Below, in pieces: positions 8,703 to 16,497 of a stretch of 64,000 bases of DNA. Position numbers and translations under genes: made by a program. The DNA comes from Chloroflexota bacterium. Lineage in GTDB: Bacteria; Chloroflexota; Dehalococcoidia; Lucifugimonadales; UBA3495. The notes beneath the pieces were generated by a model. That model had not been told where the DNA came from and searched no databases. It worked only from the letters and a program-made list of their open reading frames with translations. Every line of letters starts with the position of its first letter. Position 1 is the stretch's first letter. Where the stretch lies: assembly GCA_028875655.1 (NCBI GenBank), contig JAPPCX010000112.1:64141-128140 (forward strand), written 5' to 3'.

Positions 8703-8951
8703 ATGGCCGAACCCGCCGCTACCAGCAACAACCGACTCATGTTCTCCACGGAAGACTGGGGGATGGTATCCAAAACGCAAATCGAACGCTCCACCATCCC
8801 CGGCGACATGGACGAGGAATCGGGCGTCCTGGTGGTCTGGACCCGAGGAACGGCGGATCGTCCCAATGCCGGATGGACCGCCCGGCACGCCATATCGGGC
8901 GACGCGCTGCGAGACGCGCTGCTGGCGGCGGGGTTGATACCGGAAGAATAG
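8703..8951 (+). CDS. Small hypothetical protein (82 aa)
   Basis: I do not recognise this family. The 82-residue product has a Ser/Asn-rich N-terminus, then FSTEDWGMVSKTQIERS and a VLVVWTRGTADRPNAGW stretch, ending in a short helix (GDALRDALLAAGLIPEE). The start is well set: AGGAG at 8692-8696 lies 6 nt before ATG 8703. The pattern of Trp and alternating hydrophobics suggests a small folded alpha/beta domain, and no membrane segment or signal peptide is present. It lies alone between two genes of opposite and same direction, 125 nt before the dehalogenase-like gene. Confidence 0.65.
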   Translation: MAEPAATSNNRLMFSTEDWGMVSKTQIERSTIPGDMDEESGVLVVWTRGTADRPNAGWTARHAISGDALRDALLAAGLIPEE

Positions 8952-9076
8952 CTGCCACCGCAGCCCGCGCGATGCCGGTCGAAACGTGGGGTATTTACAA
9001 TGAGAGGCCGCCGCCGCATTATGTGGGCGCGGCGCCTATGCGGGCTCTATAACTTGAGGACCATAACCAGGAGAGA

Positions 9077-9961
9077 ATGATGGCTTTGTTCGAGGGATTT
9101 GACCGGATGCAGATTGAGGCCGGCAGCGGCGAGATCGTGAACTTGGTGAGGGGCGGTAGCGGACCGCCGTTGCTGCTGCTGCACGGGTATCCGCAGACCC
9201 ATACCATGTGGCACAAGGTCGCGCCCCGGCTGGCCGAGGACTTCACCGTCGTCTGCGCCGATCTGCGCGGCTACGGCGACAGCGGTAAACCCCAGGGCAG
9301 CGCCGACCATTTCAACCACTCCAAGCGGGCCATGGCGCAGGACCTGGTGGACGCCATGTCCAGCCTGGGGTTCGACACCTTCTTCCTGGGAAGCCACGAC
9401 CGGGGCGCGCGCTGCGCCCACCGGCTGACCAAGGACCACCCGGAGCGGGTGCTGCGGCTGGCGACGCTGGACATCGTGCCGACACGCCACATGTTCAGCA
9501 TTGTGGACAAGGAGTTTGCGACCAACACCTACCACTGGTTCTTCCTGATCCAGCCCTATGACTTCCCGGAGCGGGTGATCGGCGCGGACCCTGACTACTT
9601 CATCCGGTCGCGGTTCATGCGGGAGCGGAACGCCGAGGAGGTCTTTCCACTTGAAGCAGTCGAGGAATACGTCCGCTGCTTCAGCGATCCCGGCGCCATC
9701 CACGGGGCGTGCGAGGACTACCGGGCGGGAGCGAGCATCGACCTGGAACAGGACGAGGAAGATTTCAGCAACAAGGTGAACTGCCCGCACCTGGCGCTGT
9801 GGAGCGACCGTGGGTTCGTGGGTCGCACCCAGGACGTGCTGGGCGTGTGGCGCAACTACTCCAACAACGTGGAGGGCCAGTCGCTGCCGTGCGGCCACTA
9901 CATCGCCGAGGAGCTGCCCGACGATTGCTATCGGCTGCTGCACGAGTTCTTCACGCGGTAG
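9077..9961 (+). CDS. Alpha/beta hydrolase, haloacetate (fluoroacetate) dehalogenase-like
   Basis: This 294-residue alpha/beta hydrolase has an Asp nucleophile (Asp108 in GSHDRGARC) rather than Ser. The DRGAR context is that of fluoroacetate dehalogenase, where the two Arg bind the carboxylate. The segment TYHWFFLIQP carries the His-Trp pair that forms the halide pocket, and the catalytic His is about residue 274 in CGHYIAEELP. Together these support hydrolytic C-halogen cleavage of a 2-haloacid, although epoxide hydrolases share Asp108. AGGAG lies just before two adjacent ATGs (9077 and 9080); the second has better spacing. It may be cotranscribed with the PrpD gene 50 nt downstream. Confidence 0.85.
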   Translation: MMALFEGFDRMQIEAGSGEIVNLVRGGSGPPLLLLHGYPQTHTMWHKVAPRLAEDFTVVCADLRGYGDSGKPQGSADHFNHSKRAMAQDLVDAMSSLGFDTFFLGSHDRGARCAHRLTKDHPERVLRLATLDIVPTRHMFSIVDKEFATNTYHWFFLIQPYDFPERVIGADPDYFIRSRFMRERNAEEVFPLEAVEEYVRCFSDPGAIHGACEDYRAGASIDLEQDEEDFSNKVNCPHLALWSDRGFVGRTQDVLGVWRNYSNNVEGQSLPCGHYIAEELPDDCYRLLHEFFTR

Positions 9962-9972
9962 CGGTAGGGGAT

Positions 9973-9997
9973 GGTTCGACAGGCTCACCATGAGCGG
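9973..9997 (+). repeat. TTCGACAGGCTCACCATGAGC repeat
   Basis: GGTTCGACAGGCTCACC followed by ATGAGCGG is a variant copy of the element at 8549. It occupies nearly the whole gap between the dehalogenase-like gene and the PrpD gene, and its last bases abut the GGAGG ribosome site. Confidence 0.65.
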
Positions 9998-10011
9998 AGG
10001 AAAGGGAGGGA

Positions 10012-11367
10012 ATGATGGCGCAGGACTACCTTGACCAACTCGCCGAGTTCGTCGCCGACACACGGATTGAAGACCTGCCGCCGGATACCATCGCCGCCGC
10101 CCGCGACGTGGTGCTGGACACGCTGGGTGCGATCACGGCGGGAAGCCGCCTCCCCGAAAACGCCAACTTCGCGCGGCTGGCCGCCGAGATGAGCGGGCCG
10201 GGCAAGTCGGGCATCGTTGGGCATCCGTACCGGGTGCAGCCGGTTTGGGCGACATTCGTGAACGCCACCGCCGGCGTCGCTCTGGAGATGGACGAGGGCA
10301 ACCGCGTGGGCGGCGGCCATCCGTCCATCCACGTTACGCCCGGCGCGCTGGCGGTCGGCGAGGACCTGGGCAGCAGCGGGCGGGACGCGCTGGCCGCCAT
10401 CATCCTGGGCTACGAGGTAATCTCGCGGGTTGGGACGGCTACGCAGGTCAAACCGGAGGTCCACTCGCATGGCACGTGGGGCACCATCGGAACGGCGGCG
10501 GCCACGGCCCGGCTTCTGGGATTCGACGCGGCGCAAACCAAGCTGGTGATGAACCTGGCCATGTCCATGAGTCCCGCCAACACCTGGACGCCGTGCCTGG
10601 AAGGGGCCACCGTGCGCAACCTGTACCCCGGACGCTCCGGTTTCCAGGGGATCATGGCGGCGCACCTGAGCCGCTGCGGTTTCACGGCAATCGCCGACGG
10701 GCCGGCGGACCTGTACCGCACGTTCCTGGGCGACGGGTTTGATCCCGATGAAGTGGTGGCAGGGTTGGGCAGCGACACGTACCGCATCCAGCAGGGTTAC
10801 GTCAAATTCCATGCCTGCTGCCTGTACAACCATCCGGCATTGGACGCGGTGGAAAACCTGCTGCATGAATCGCCCTTCACGGCCGGCGAGGTGGAGCACA
10901 TCGTGGTAACGGCGCCGCCCATCGCGCAGATCATGGCCGACCCAGAGCCGGACAATATGCTGGCCGCCAAGTTCTCCATACCCTACGCCGTGGCCGCCGC
11001 CGTGTGCCACGGCGCGACGGACGTGAGCGCGTTCCTGCCGGGCAGGGTCGCCAACACGGAGGTGCGGCAGTTGGCGCAACGTGTTACGGTGGACGCCGAT
11101 TCCGAGATGAACCTGCGCCGGTACGATTACCCGTCGGCGCGGGTCGCCGTGCATCTGGGCGATGGGCGCTCGCTTGAATCCAGCGTGGTATCGCAGCGGG
11201 GCGACGCGACCAACCCGGCATCGCGGGAGCGACTGTTGGGTAAGTTCCGCTCGCTGGCGGGGCCGACGCTGGGCGACGATGGCGCGGCGCGGGCGATTGA
11301 CACGGCGGGCCGCATTGACGCGCTGGAGAACATCACCGAGCTGACGGACTGCTGGAGGGATAACTGA
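10012..11367 (+). CDS. MmgE/PrpD family protein
   Basis: This 451-residue protein matches the MmgE/PrpD family, which includes 2-methylcitrate dehydratase, cis-aconitate decarboxylase and many catabolic homologues. Visible family traits are the N-terminal ARDVVLDTLGAITAGS helix, FVNATAGVALEMDEGNR (the family usually has a HxxDxDD-like segment here), HSHGTWGTIGTAAATARLLG and the late KFHACCLYNHPALD segment. The family covers several reactions, so only the fold is secure. Two adjacent ATGs (10012 and 10015) follow a purine-rich GGAGG region. The stop overlaps the ATG of the dipeptidase gene (TGATG), so the two are translated together. Confidence 0.88.
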   Translation: MMAQDYLDQLAEFVADTRIEDLPPDTIAAARDVVLDTLGAITAGSRLPENANFARLAAEMSGPGKSGIVGHPYRVQPVWATFVNATAGVALEMDEGNRVGGGHPSIHVTPGALAVGEDLGSSGRDALAAIILGYEVISRVGTATQVKPEVHSHGTWGTIGTAAATARLLGFDAAQTKLVMNLAMSMSPANTWTPCLEGATVRNLYPGRSGFQGIMAAHLSRCGFTAIADGPADLYRTFLGDGFDPDEVVAGLGSDTYRIQQGYVKFHACCLYNHPALDAVENLLHESPFTAGEVEHIVVTAPPIAQIMADPEPDNMLAAKFSIPYAVAAAVCHGATDVSAFLPGRVANTEVRQLAQRVTVDADSEMNLRRYDYPSARVAVHLGDGRSLESSVVSQRGDATNPASRERLLGKFRSLAGPTLGDDGAARAIDTAGRIDALENITELTDCWRDN

Positions 11368-12482
11368 TGACCACCCACAACTTTCCCATGGCGGCCCAGG
11401 TTGACCGTGTGCCATCCTCAGTTGTGCCGCTGAGTTCCGACGAGGAGACGCGGTTCGAGCGCATCATGGACCAGGCGGTGATGATTGACGTGCATCAGCA
11501 CCCCTTCGTGCTGCCGGAGTCGATGGACGGGTTCATGGAATTTCTGCGGGCAGCGAGCCGGTTCCAGTGGGGATACCAGGCGGCCATCGCCGGCGGCTGG
11601 AGCGCGGTCACCACGTCCAACTTCTTCACTGCGCTGTACAAAGTGTCGGATATGTCCTTCGTGGAATACGACGACATCGCGGCGGAGGTGGGCGGGATGC
11701 TGGCCGACGTGGCGTCGCAGGACGACGTGGTGCGGGTGGGCAACGCCGATGAGATACTGGCGGCGCGGCAGCAGGGCAAAGTGGGGTTCATGCCCACGCT
11801 GGAGCACCTGCCCATCGGCAACCACATCGAACGGGTCAACGCCCTTTTCGGCATGGGCGTGCGCGTGGCCGGCATCACCTACAACCGCCGGAATTACATC
11901 GGCGACGGGCAGCAGGAACGCAACCCGGGCGGGCTCAGCGCGTTCGGCGTCGAGGTGGTACATCGCATGAACGACCTGGGCATGGCCGTTGACCTGTCCC
12001 ACGCATCGACGCCCACCGCCATGGACGCCATCGAGGTATCCCGCGCGCCCACGGTGTTCAGCCACAACGCATCCTACACGCTGCGTCCCAACGGACGAAC
12101 GCGCACCGACGAGGAACTGCTGGCGTGCGTCCAAAAGGGTGGGCTGGTTTGCATCACTGCCGTGCCCAACTCGCTCAGCGACGATCCGGAGCAGGACATC
12201 GAGTGCGTGCTGGACCACTACGACTACATGGTGAGCCTGGTGGGCGTAGATCACGTGGGCATCGGCACGGATACCACCGTGGGCGACCACGTTGGGTTTC
12301 ACCGGGTGGTGATGGGCCGGACGCCCGACGAACTGCCGGCCCCATATCTGAACGGCCTGGAGTCGCCGGCGGACGGCAAGAACATCGTGCGCGGGCTGAT
12401 CCGGCGGGGGCACTCCGACGAGGACGTGCTGAAGATCGTGGGCGGCAACGCGCTGGACTATTTCCGGCGGGTGATGGCGTAA
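11367..12482 (+). CDS. Membrane dipeptidase-like amidohydrolase (peptidase family M19)
   Basis: This 371-residue protein has the M19 renal dipeptidase metal-binding pattern: DVHQHP near residue 33, Glu in PTLEHLP, His in VDLSHASTPT, His in VFSHNAS and Asp in GIGTDT. Bacterial M19 members cleave dipeptides, including D-amino acid dipeptides and some N-acyl amino acids. No signal peptide is visible, so a cytoplasmic role is likely. The start codon overlaps the PrpD stop. Pairing with PrpD and, 90 nt on, a PNPOx-like gene points to a small catabolic operon whose substrate I cannot infer. Confidence 0.87.
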   Translation: MTTHNFPMAAQVDRVPSSVVPLSSDEETRFERIMDQAVMIDVHQHPFVLPESMDGFMEFLRAASRFQWGYQAAIAGGWSAVTTSNFFTALYKVSDMSFVEYDDIAAEVGGMLADVASQDDVVRVGNADEILAARQQGKVGFMPTLEHLPIGNHIERVNALFGMGVRVAGITYNRRNYIGDGQQERNPGGLSAFGVEVVHRMNDLGMAVDLSHASTPTAMDAIEVSRAPTVFSHNASYTLRPNGRTRTDEELLACVQKGGLVCITAVPNSLSDDPEQDIECVLDHYDYMVSLVGVDHVGIGTDTTVGDHVGFHRVVMGRTPDELPAPYLNGLESPADGKNIVRGLIRRGHSDEDVLKIVGGNALDYFRRVMA

Positions 12483-12521
12483 TGCCGGTCAACATATACC
12501 GTCACTCCCGCGATACTACCC

Positions 12522-12546
12522 GTCATTCCCGCTTTCGCGGGAATCC
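12522..12546. repeat. ATTCCCGC/GCGGGAAT hairpin repeat
   Basis: CGTCATTCCCGC, a 4-nt loop, then GCGGGAATCC form an 8-bp perfect stem. This is the common dispersed GTCATTCCCGCGAAAGCGGG-type element. It sits in the 90-nt gap before the PNPOx gene and could also slow transcription there, though no T-run follows. Confidence 0.7.
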
Positions 12547-12573
12547 AGATAGCGAAATTGATAAGGAAGCGAC

Positions 12574-13020
12574 ATGATTCAACTTACCGAAGAAATGGCG
12601 CGGCTGATTAACCACGCGCGGGACGACGGGTATCCGTGCATCGTGGGCACGGCGTCCGGCGACGGCACTCCGAACTGCGGCTACATTGGCACCGTGCTCA
12701 CCGTCGGCGACGACCGGCTGATTTACCGGGACCGCACGGGGCGCGTGCCGCTGGACCACATCGAGGAAAACCCCAAAGTGATCGTGCTGTTCCGCAACAC
12801 GGAGCAGGACGTCGGCTGGAAGTTCCGCTGCACCGCCGGCGTGTACCGCGACGGCCCGGTGTTCGAGGAGATGATCGACCTGCTGCTGGAGTCGGGCCTG
12901 ATTGCGGAACGGCACCTGCCGGACGGCAGCCAGGGCACTATCGTATCGCTGCGGATTGACCAGGTGCTGACCCTGTTCGGCGAGGTGTTGCAGGAACGGG
13001 AGTCGGGGCTGCAGTGGTGA
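12574..13020 (+). CDS. Pyridoxamine 5'-phosphate oxidase-like flavin/F420-binding protein
   Basis: This 148-residue split-barrel protein starts with an amphipathic helix (TEEMARLINHARDDGYPCIVGT), then the strand-turn-strand GDGTPNCGYIGTVLTVGDDRLIYRD and NPKVIVLFRNTE. That is the PNPOx-like flavin- or deazaflavin-binding fold. Residues for the PLP pathway are not evident and the protein is short, so it is more likely a general flavin/F420 or heme-binding member than PdxH. AAGGAAG precedes the ATG by a few bases. It follows the M19 gene in the same direction and may belong to that operon. Confidence 0.78.
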   Translation: MIQLTEEMARLINHARDDGYPCIVGTASGDGTPNCGYIGTVLTVGDDRLIYRDRTGRVPLDHIEENPKVIVLFRNTEQDVGWKFRCTAGVYRDGPVFEEMIDLLLESGLIAERHLPDGSQGTIVSLRIDQVLTLFGEVLQERESGLQW

Positions 13021-13033
13021 ACGCCGGGGTATC

Positions 13034-13140
13034 GTCAGAATCAGGATTTGCCGGATTTGAGGATTTACAGGATTGCGCCGGCGGTATCGGAATGACAACA
13101 ATCCCGAAAATCCGATAATCTTGTGAATCCTGATTCTGAC
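13034..13140. repeat. GTCAGAATCAGGATT nested inverted repeat
   Basis: The left end GTCAGAATCAGGATT (13034) is mirrored by GAATCCTGATTCTGAC ending at 13140. Between them are several AGGATT/AATCC submotifs, so the 107-bp unit is a nested inverted repeat. The same outer arms flank 23929-24039, and a looser relative lies at 35701-35764. This class is dispersed in many bacterial genomes. It fills the gap between two convergent genes. Confidence 0.78.
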
Positions 13141-13152
13141 AACACGTTCGGG

Positions 13153-14148
13153 TCAGCCGGCGGACACCGCCAGCGCGCCCACGGCCACCGTCGGCAGTTG
13201 CACCGGTAGTTTCTGCCAGGTTTTGCCATTGTCTCCGCTGGAATAGAGGCCGCCGCCGTCGGTGCCGGCGTACACCTGGTTGGGTTCCTGTGGGTCCCAG
13301 TCGAAGGCGACCACCATGTCCTCGGGGTTTTCGCCCGCGCCGAGGCCGTCCACCAGCGTCCAGCTTTGGCCGGCGTCGGTGGAGCGATAGAACTGCGGAT
13401 TGAGGCGGCGAGCGTTTTCGGACACGGTTACCAGCACCAGGTCGGCGTCGTCGGGAGCCGCGGCGATGTGTAGGGTGTAGCGTCGGTCGAGTCCCGTGTT
13501 AATCAGTTCCCAGTTGGCGCCGCCGTCGTCGGAACGGTAAGGAGCGCGCGCCGTGGCAACATAGACGCGCTCGGGCTGGGCATCGCTCAGATGCACGCAG
13601 TGAATGTCGTCGTTGAGGCCGGGAAGCTGCCGCCAACTGGAACCGGCGTCGTCGGAGCGCACCATGCCGCCGACCTCGATGCCGCCGTACAATCGCCCGG
13701 CGTCGTCGGGCGCGACGCGCAGGTCCCGCACGTGGGAATCGCGGGTTGGGGCGTGAAACCCCCAGTCGCTGGACTCGGGGACGGCGCGGAATCCGTCCAG
13801 TTCCTGCCAGGTATCGCCGCCGTCCGTGGAACGATAAACGGTGGCGGGTTCGCTGCCCACGTAGATGGTGTTGGGTTCGCTGGGATGGGCCAGAACGCTG
13901 TGGGCGTAGGGTGATGGGTAGGTGTCGAGCTTGCGCCAGGACGCGCCGCCGTCGTCGCTGCGGTACACGCCGGCCTCATAGGCAGCCAGGTATGCGGTCT
14001 GCGGATTGGCTGGCCCGGCGACCAGGCGCGCCGCGGCGTGAGCCAATTCCGTCACCGGCCCCTGCCGCCAGGTTTTTCCGCCATCATCGCTGCTAACGGC
14101 GCATACCCCGTCGTGCATACCAACGTAGATAGTCTTATTCTGTGACAT
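13153..14148 (-). CDS. Asp-box (BNR/sortilin-like) beta-propeller protein
   Basis: This 331-residue protein is built of repeats with the Asp-box S-x-D-x-G-x-x-W: SSDDGGKTWRQ, RSDDGGASWRK, RSTDGGDTWQE, RSDDAGSSWRQ, RSDDGGANWEL, RSTDAGQSWTL and SSGDNGKTWQK. Seven such boxes fit a seven-bladed propeller. Similar proteins are annotated as sialidase-like, photosystem II stability (YCF48-like) or exo-alpha-sialidase, but no sialidase Arg triad is visible. There is no signal peptide, which suggests a cytoplasmic scaffold. I chose the ATG at 14148 because an AGGAGGAG box lies just upstream; the longer frame lacks one. The downstream end faces a repeat. Confidence 0.83.
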   Translation of the reverse strand: MSQNKTIYVGMHDGVCAVSSDDGGKTWRQGPVTELAHAAARLVAGPANPQTAYLAAYEAGVYRSDDGGASWRKLDTYPSPYAHSVLAHPSEPNTIYVGSEPATVYRSTDGGDTWQELDGFRAVPESSDWGFHAPTRDSHVRDLRVAPDDAGRLYGGIEVGGMVRSDDAGSSWRQLPGLNDDIHCVHLSDAQPERVYVATARAPYRSDDGGANWELINTGLDRRYTLHIAAAPDDADLVLVTVSENARRLNPQFYRSTDAGQSWTLVDGLGAGENPEDMVVAFDWDPQEPNQVYAGTDGGGLYSSGDNGKTWQKLPVQLPTVAVGALAVSAG

Positions 14149-14236
14149 CGCTCTCCTCCTTGCGTGAGGGTCAGGCGGGGACCGGGAGTAATCGGCTCCA
14201 TATTCCGGCAAACTCGGATAATCGTCAACATACCGG

Positions 14237-14265
14237 ATGACAAGTTCCGGGCGCAGCCATATAAT
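14237..14265 (+). promoter_or_regulatory. Sigma70-type promoter for the VOC gene
   Basis: ATGACA (14237-14242), a 17-nt spacer and a perfect TATAAT (14260-14265) lie 50 nt before the ATG of the VOC-family gene. The -35 differs from TTGACA at one base. This is the best promoter match in the window. Confidence 0.65.
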
Positions 14266-14314
14266 GCCGAATCAACAGACAGTCAATGAGTCACCACCTT
14301 TCAGGAGGGTAAAC

Positions 14315-14752
14315 ATGGCTACCGCAACCCAGTTTGAACGACTGACCAAACCCCTGGTCAAAATCACCGAAATGGACCACATTGTGCTACGCACCCGCGA
14401 CGTGGAAGAATCGCTGCGGTTCTACACCGAAGTGCTGGGAATGCAGCCCGAACGGGTCGAGCAGTGGCGGGCCGGCGAGGTGCGCTTCCCGTCGGCGCGG
14501 CTGAACGCCGACACAATCATCGACTTCTTCGCGTCCGACAACTATTCCCTCGACAAGGACGGTCCCAAGAACCAGGACCATTTCTGCATGGTCATCGACT
14601 ATACGGACATGGACGAGCTCAAGGCGCGTTTCGAGGATCTGGGCGTGGAGATTCAGGCTGGGCCGGGCAAGCGCTGGGGTTCCCACGGCGACGGCATCTC
14701 GCTGTACATCTACGACCCGGACAACAACGTGGTGGAACTGCGCCACTACTGA
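14315..14752 (+). CDS. VOC (glyoxalase/bleomycin resistance) family protein
   Basis: This 145-residue single-module VOC protein has MDHIVLRTRDVEESLRFYTEVLG (His metal ligand), QDHFCMVIDY (second His) and DPDNNVVELRHY (Glu ligand). That is the facial 2-His-1-Glu pattern of catechol dioxygenase, glyoxalase and fosfomycin-resistance-like enzymes. AGGAGGG lies 6 nt before ATG 14315, which decides against an upstream in-frame codon. A good promoter lies 50 nt upstream, so it has its own transcript. The specific substrate is not inferable. Confidence 0.84.
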   Translation: MATATQFERLTKPLVKITEMDHIVLRTRDVEESLRFYTEVLGMQPERVEQWRAGEVRFPSARLNADTIIDFFASDNYSLDKDGPKNQDHFCMVIDYTDMDELKARFEDLGVEIQAGPGKRWGSHGDGISLYIYDPDNNVVELRHY

Positions 14753-14769
14753 GCCGGAGTTTGACATGC

Positions 14770-14794
14770 AGGGGCAGGTTTGAAATCTGCCCCT
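14770..14794. repeat. AGGGGCAG...CTGCCCCT palindrome (family A)
   Basis: AGGGGCAGGTTT and AAATCTGCCCCT pair over 12 bp, with one G-T wobble and a 1-nt centre. It is a divergent member of the palindrome family found also at 16446, 27425, 53581, 55379, 58292 and 60705. It follows the VOC gene stop by 18 nt and may act as its transcript end, although the T-run is absent. Confidence 0.7.
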
Positions 14795-14821
14795 ATGGAA
14801 TCCCTAAGAGCAAGCGGCATC

Positions 14822-15847
14822 ATGTACTCCAAAGTAATCGTTCCGCTGGATGGCTCCGAGCTTTCCGAGCGGTCTCTGCCCTACGCCCGGCTGATTGCGG
14901 GCGCGCTTTCGCTGCCCATTGAACTGGTGGAGGCGTTCGACGTATTGCCGCCCGCGATGCACGCGGCCAGCGCGATGTTCGCAACCGAACGAATGCTTGA
15001 GGAAGCGCGGACGCAATCCGGGCATTACCTTGAGCGGGTTCGGACGGAACTGAGGGGCATGGGATTCGCGGCCACGGCAACGACGCTGCCCGGAGCGCCG
15101 GCGCCGGCTATCGTTGATTGGGTTGGCGACGACCCAGAGGCGCTGGTGGTGATGTCAACCCATGGCCGGGGCGGGATCGCGCGTTGGGCACTGGGCAGCG
15201 TGGCAGACAAGGTGCTCCACTCGATTCCTAATCCCGTGCTGCTAATCAGAGGCAACGCCGGAAAAGCCCCGGCAGCCATAGAACCCAAAGCGGTCCTGGT
15301 GCCGCTGGACGGCTCTACGCTGTCGGAGCTGTCCCTGGAACACGCGGCGACCATGGCCGCCGCGCTCCGGTCTCGTATCGTGCTGTTGCGAATAAATCCT
15401 GACGCGGAACTTTACCGCCAATACCTCAGTCCCGCAGCGCGGGGCGCTGATGCGGAGGCGGAATCCGATTGGGCGTCAATCGAAGAGTTGACCCAGGCGG
15501 ATGCCGATGACGCGAGGATGTCGCTGGAGCGAGCGGCGCAGCGGCTGGCGAACGAATGCCACTTCCCCGGTAACGTGGCGCTCCGTTCAGTGGAGTCGCG
15601 GAATGTAGCCGAGGCTATCGTGGACATGGCCGCTTCAGAGCAAGCCATGCCGGTGATGACCACCCACGGGCGCAGCGGCATCAACCGATTGGTGCTGGGC
15701 AGCGTCACCGACCGGGTCGTGCGCCATTCCGACGTTCCGGTGCTGGTGGTCAGGCAGGCGCATACGCCGGCGCACACCGGCGTAGAACTGCCGATCCACG
15801 CCGCCGATACACTGAACTTCGACGGGATCGCGGCTCAGCCGACGTAA
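14822..15847 (+). CDS. Tandem universal stress protein (UspA) domains
   Basis: This 341-residue protein holds two Usp domains. Each starts with a strand KVIVPLDGSELSE or AVLVPLDGSTLSE and ends with the ATP-binding pattern G-x2-G-x9-G-S: GRGGIARWALGS near residues 110-125 and GRSGINRLVLGS near 285-297. Both ATP sites look intact, so ATP binding is likely. I start at 14822 (MYSKVIVPLDG), the usual Usp N-terminus; codons upstream have no homology to the fold. The ribosome site is weak. Its last 13 nt overlap the end of a convergent small gene. Confidence 0.88.
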   Translation: MYSKVIVPLDGSELSERSLPYARLIAGALSLPIELVEAFDVLPPAMHAASAMFATERMLEEARTQSGHYLERVRTELRGMGFAATATTLPGAPAPAIVDWVGDDPEALVVMSTHGRGGIARWALGSVADKVLHSIPNPVLLIRGNAGKAPAAIEPKAVLVPLDGSTLSELSLEHAATMAAALRSRIVLLRINPDAELYRQYLSPAARGADAEAESDWASIEELTQADADDARMSLERAAQRLANECHFPGNVALRSVESRNVAEAIVDMAASEQAMPVMTTHGRSGINRLVLGSVTDRVVRHSDVPVLVVRQAHTPAHTGVELPIHAADTLNFDGIAAQPT

Positions 15848-16101
15848 GGGTAGCGCGGTACTTCATCACGCTCCGAGGGCTCGCTACGCTCCGGCGGCTC
15901 GCTGTCCAGGCGGTGGTCCACCGGCAGGTGGCCGTGGCGACGCAGGGTTGCGATCAGCGAGCCGGCCTGTCGCCGGTCCAGGTCATTGAAGCGGGTCGGC
16001 GCCTGGGGCCAACGACGCCGGACCATCGGCCAGGTGGTATCGGCGCTGGCGAGCAGCCGCTCCAGGTAGCGGAGTTGCGCTGTCGTTGCTCTTTCCGTCA
16101 C
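15835..16101 (-). CDS. Small basic protein, DUF3072-like
   Basis: This 88-residue protein has TTAQLRYLERLLASADTTWP followed by RRQAGSLIATLRRHG. The pattern (T-x-x-Q-x-x-Y-L-x-x-L, then a helix with SLI..L) resembles the short DUF3072-type domain common in Actinobacteria and Chloroflexi. An almost perfect ribosome site (AGGAGGT, 5 nt before a GTG at 16101) supports it as real, despite a 13-nt convergent overlap with the Usp gene. The tail is Arg/Glu/Pro-rich and probably disordered. Function is unknown; the overlap would let the two transcripts form antisense pairs. Confidence 0.6.
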   Translation of the reverse strand: MTERATTAQLRYLERLLASADTTWPMVRRRWPQAPTRFNDLDRRQAGSLIATLRRHGHLPVDHRLDSEPPERSEPSERDEVPRYPYVG

Positions 16102-16261
16102 GTCGCACCTCCTTCGGAAGGTGGTGGCGCGGTCAGTTGGCGCTGCGGATCGTATTCCGGGTGATGGTCTTATTCAGTTGATGGGTGGCCGTGACTACAT
16201 TATCTCACAAATCCGCGCCGTCCATTTTTGCGGTCGGCTTCCCGAGAGGAAAGGAATAAGG

Positions 16262-16375
16262 ATGATGAAGTACCTGGCGGTCGGCATGGTGGGGGGCGTC
16301 GTCATCGGGATGCTGGTGGCGTTCCTGGGAGTCTATGGCGTACCGATGTTGAGAAGCCTGGCGTCCATCTGCTGA
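16262..16375 (+). CDS. Tiny single-TM protein (37 aa)
   Basis: ATGATG at 16262 is preceded by a purine-rich AGAGGAAAGGAATAAGG. The predicted 37 residues contain one strong membrane helix with Gly spacing (LAVGMVGGVVIGMLVAFLGV), then a short tail. Such tiny membrane proteins are common but easily predicted by chance. The Gly-rich helix and the ribosome site are the only support. It lies between the small DUF3072-like gene and the symporter, with a hairpin downstream. Confidence 0.45.
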   Translation: MMKYLAVGMVGGVVIGMLVAFLGVYGVPMLRSLASIC

Positions 16376-16445
16376 CCCGGCGACCTGCTGACGAATCACG
16401 GGCCGGCCCCGGCGAACGTCGATGACGGCTGTGGCAGTTGACGTA

Positions 16446-16482
16446 GCAGGGGCGAATCCACCTCAGGCGGATTCGCCCCTGC
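16446..16482. terminator. Perfect 14-bp palindrome between convergent genes (family A)
   Basis: GCAGGGGCGAATCC (16446-16459) and GGATTCGCCCCTGC (16469-16482) pair perfectly with a 9-nt loop. It lies between the tiny membrane gene on + and the symporter stop on -, where a bidirectional terminator would be expected. It shares AGGGGCGAA...TTCGCCCCT with 58292 and 60705, so it may instead be a dispersed element doing that job. No T-run follows. Confidence 0.6.
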
Positions 16483-16497
16483 GTGGTGTGCGGATGG

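Noticed and set aside
7356-8951. 531-aa frame on the plus strand including the small gene at 8703
   Set aside because: The first 450 codons are antisense to the flavin oxidoreductase; only the last part with its own ribosome site is supported as a gene.
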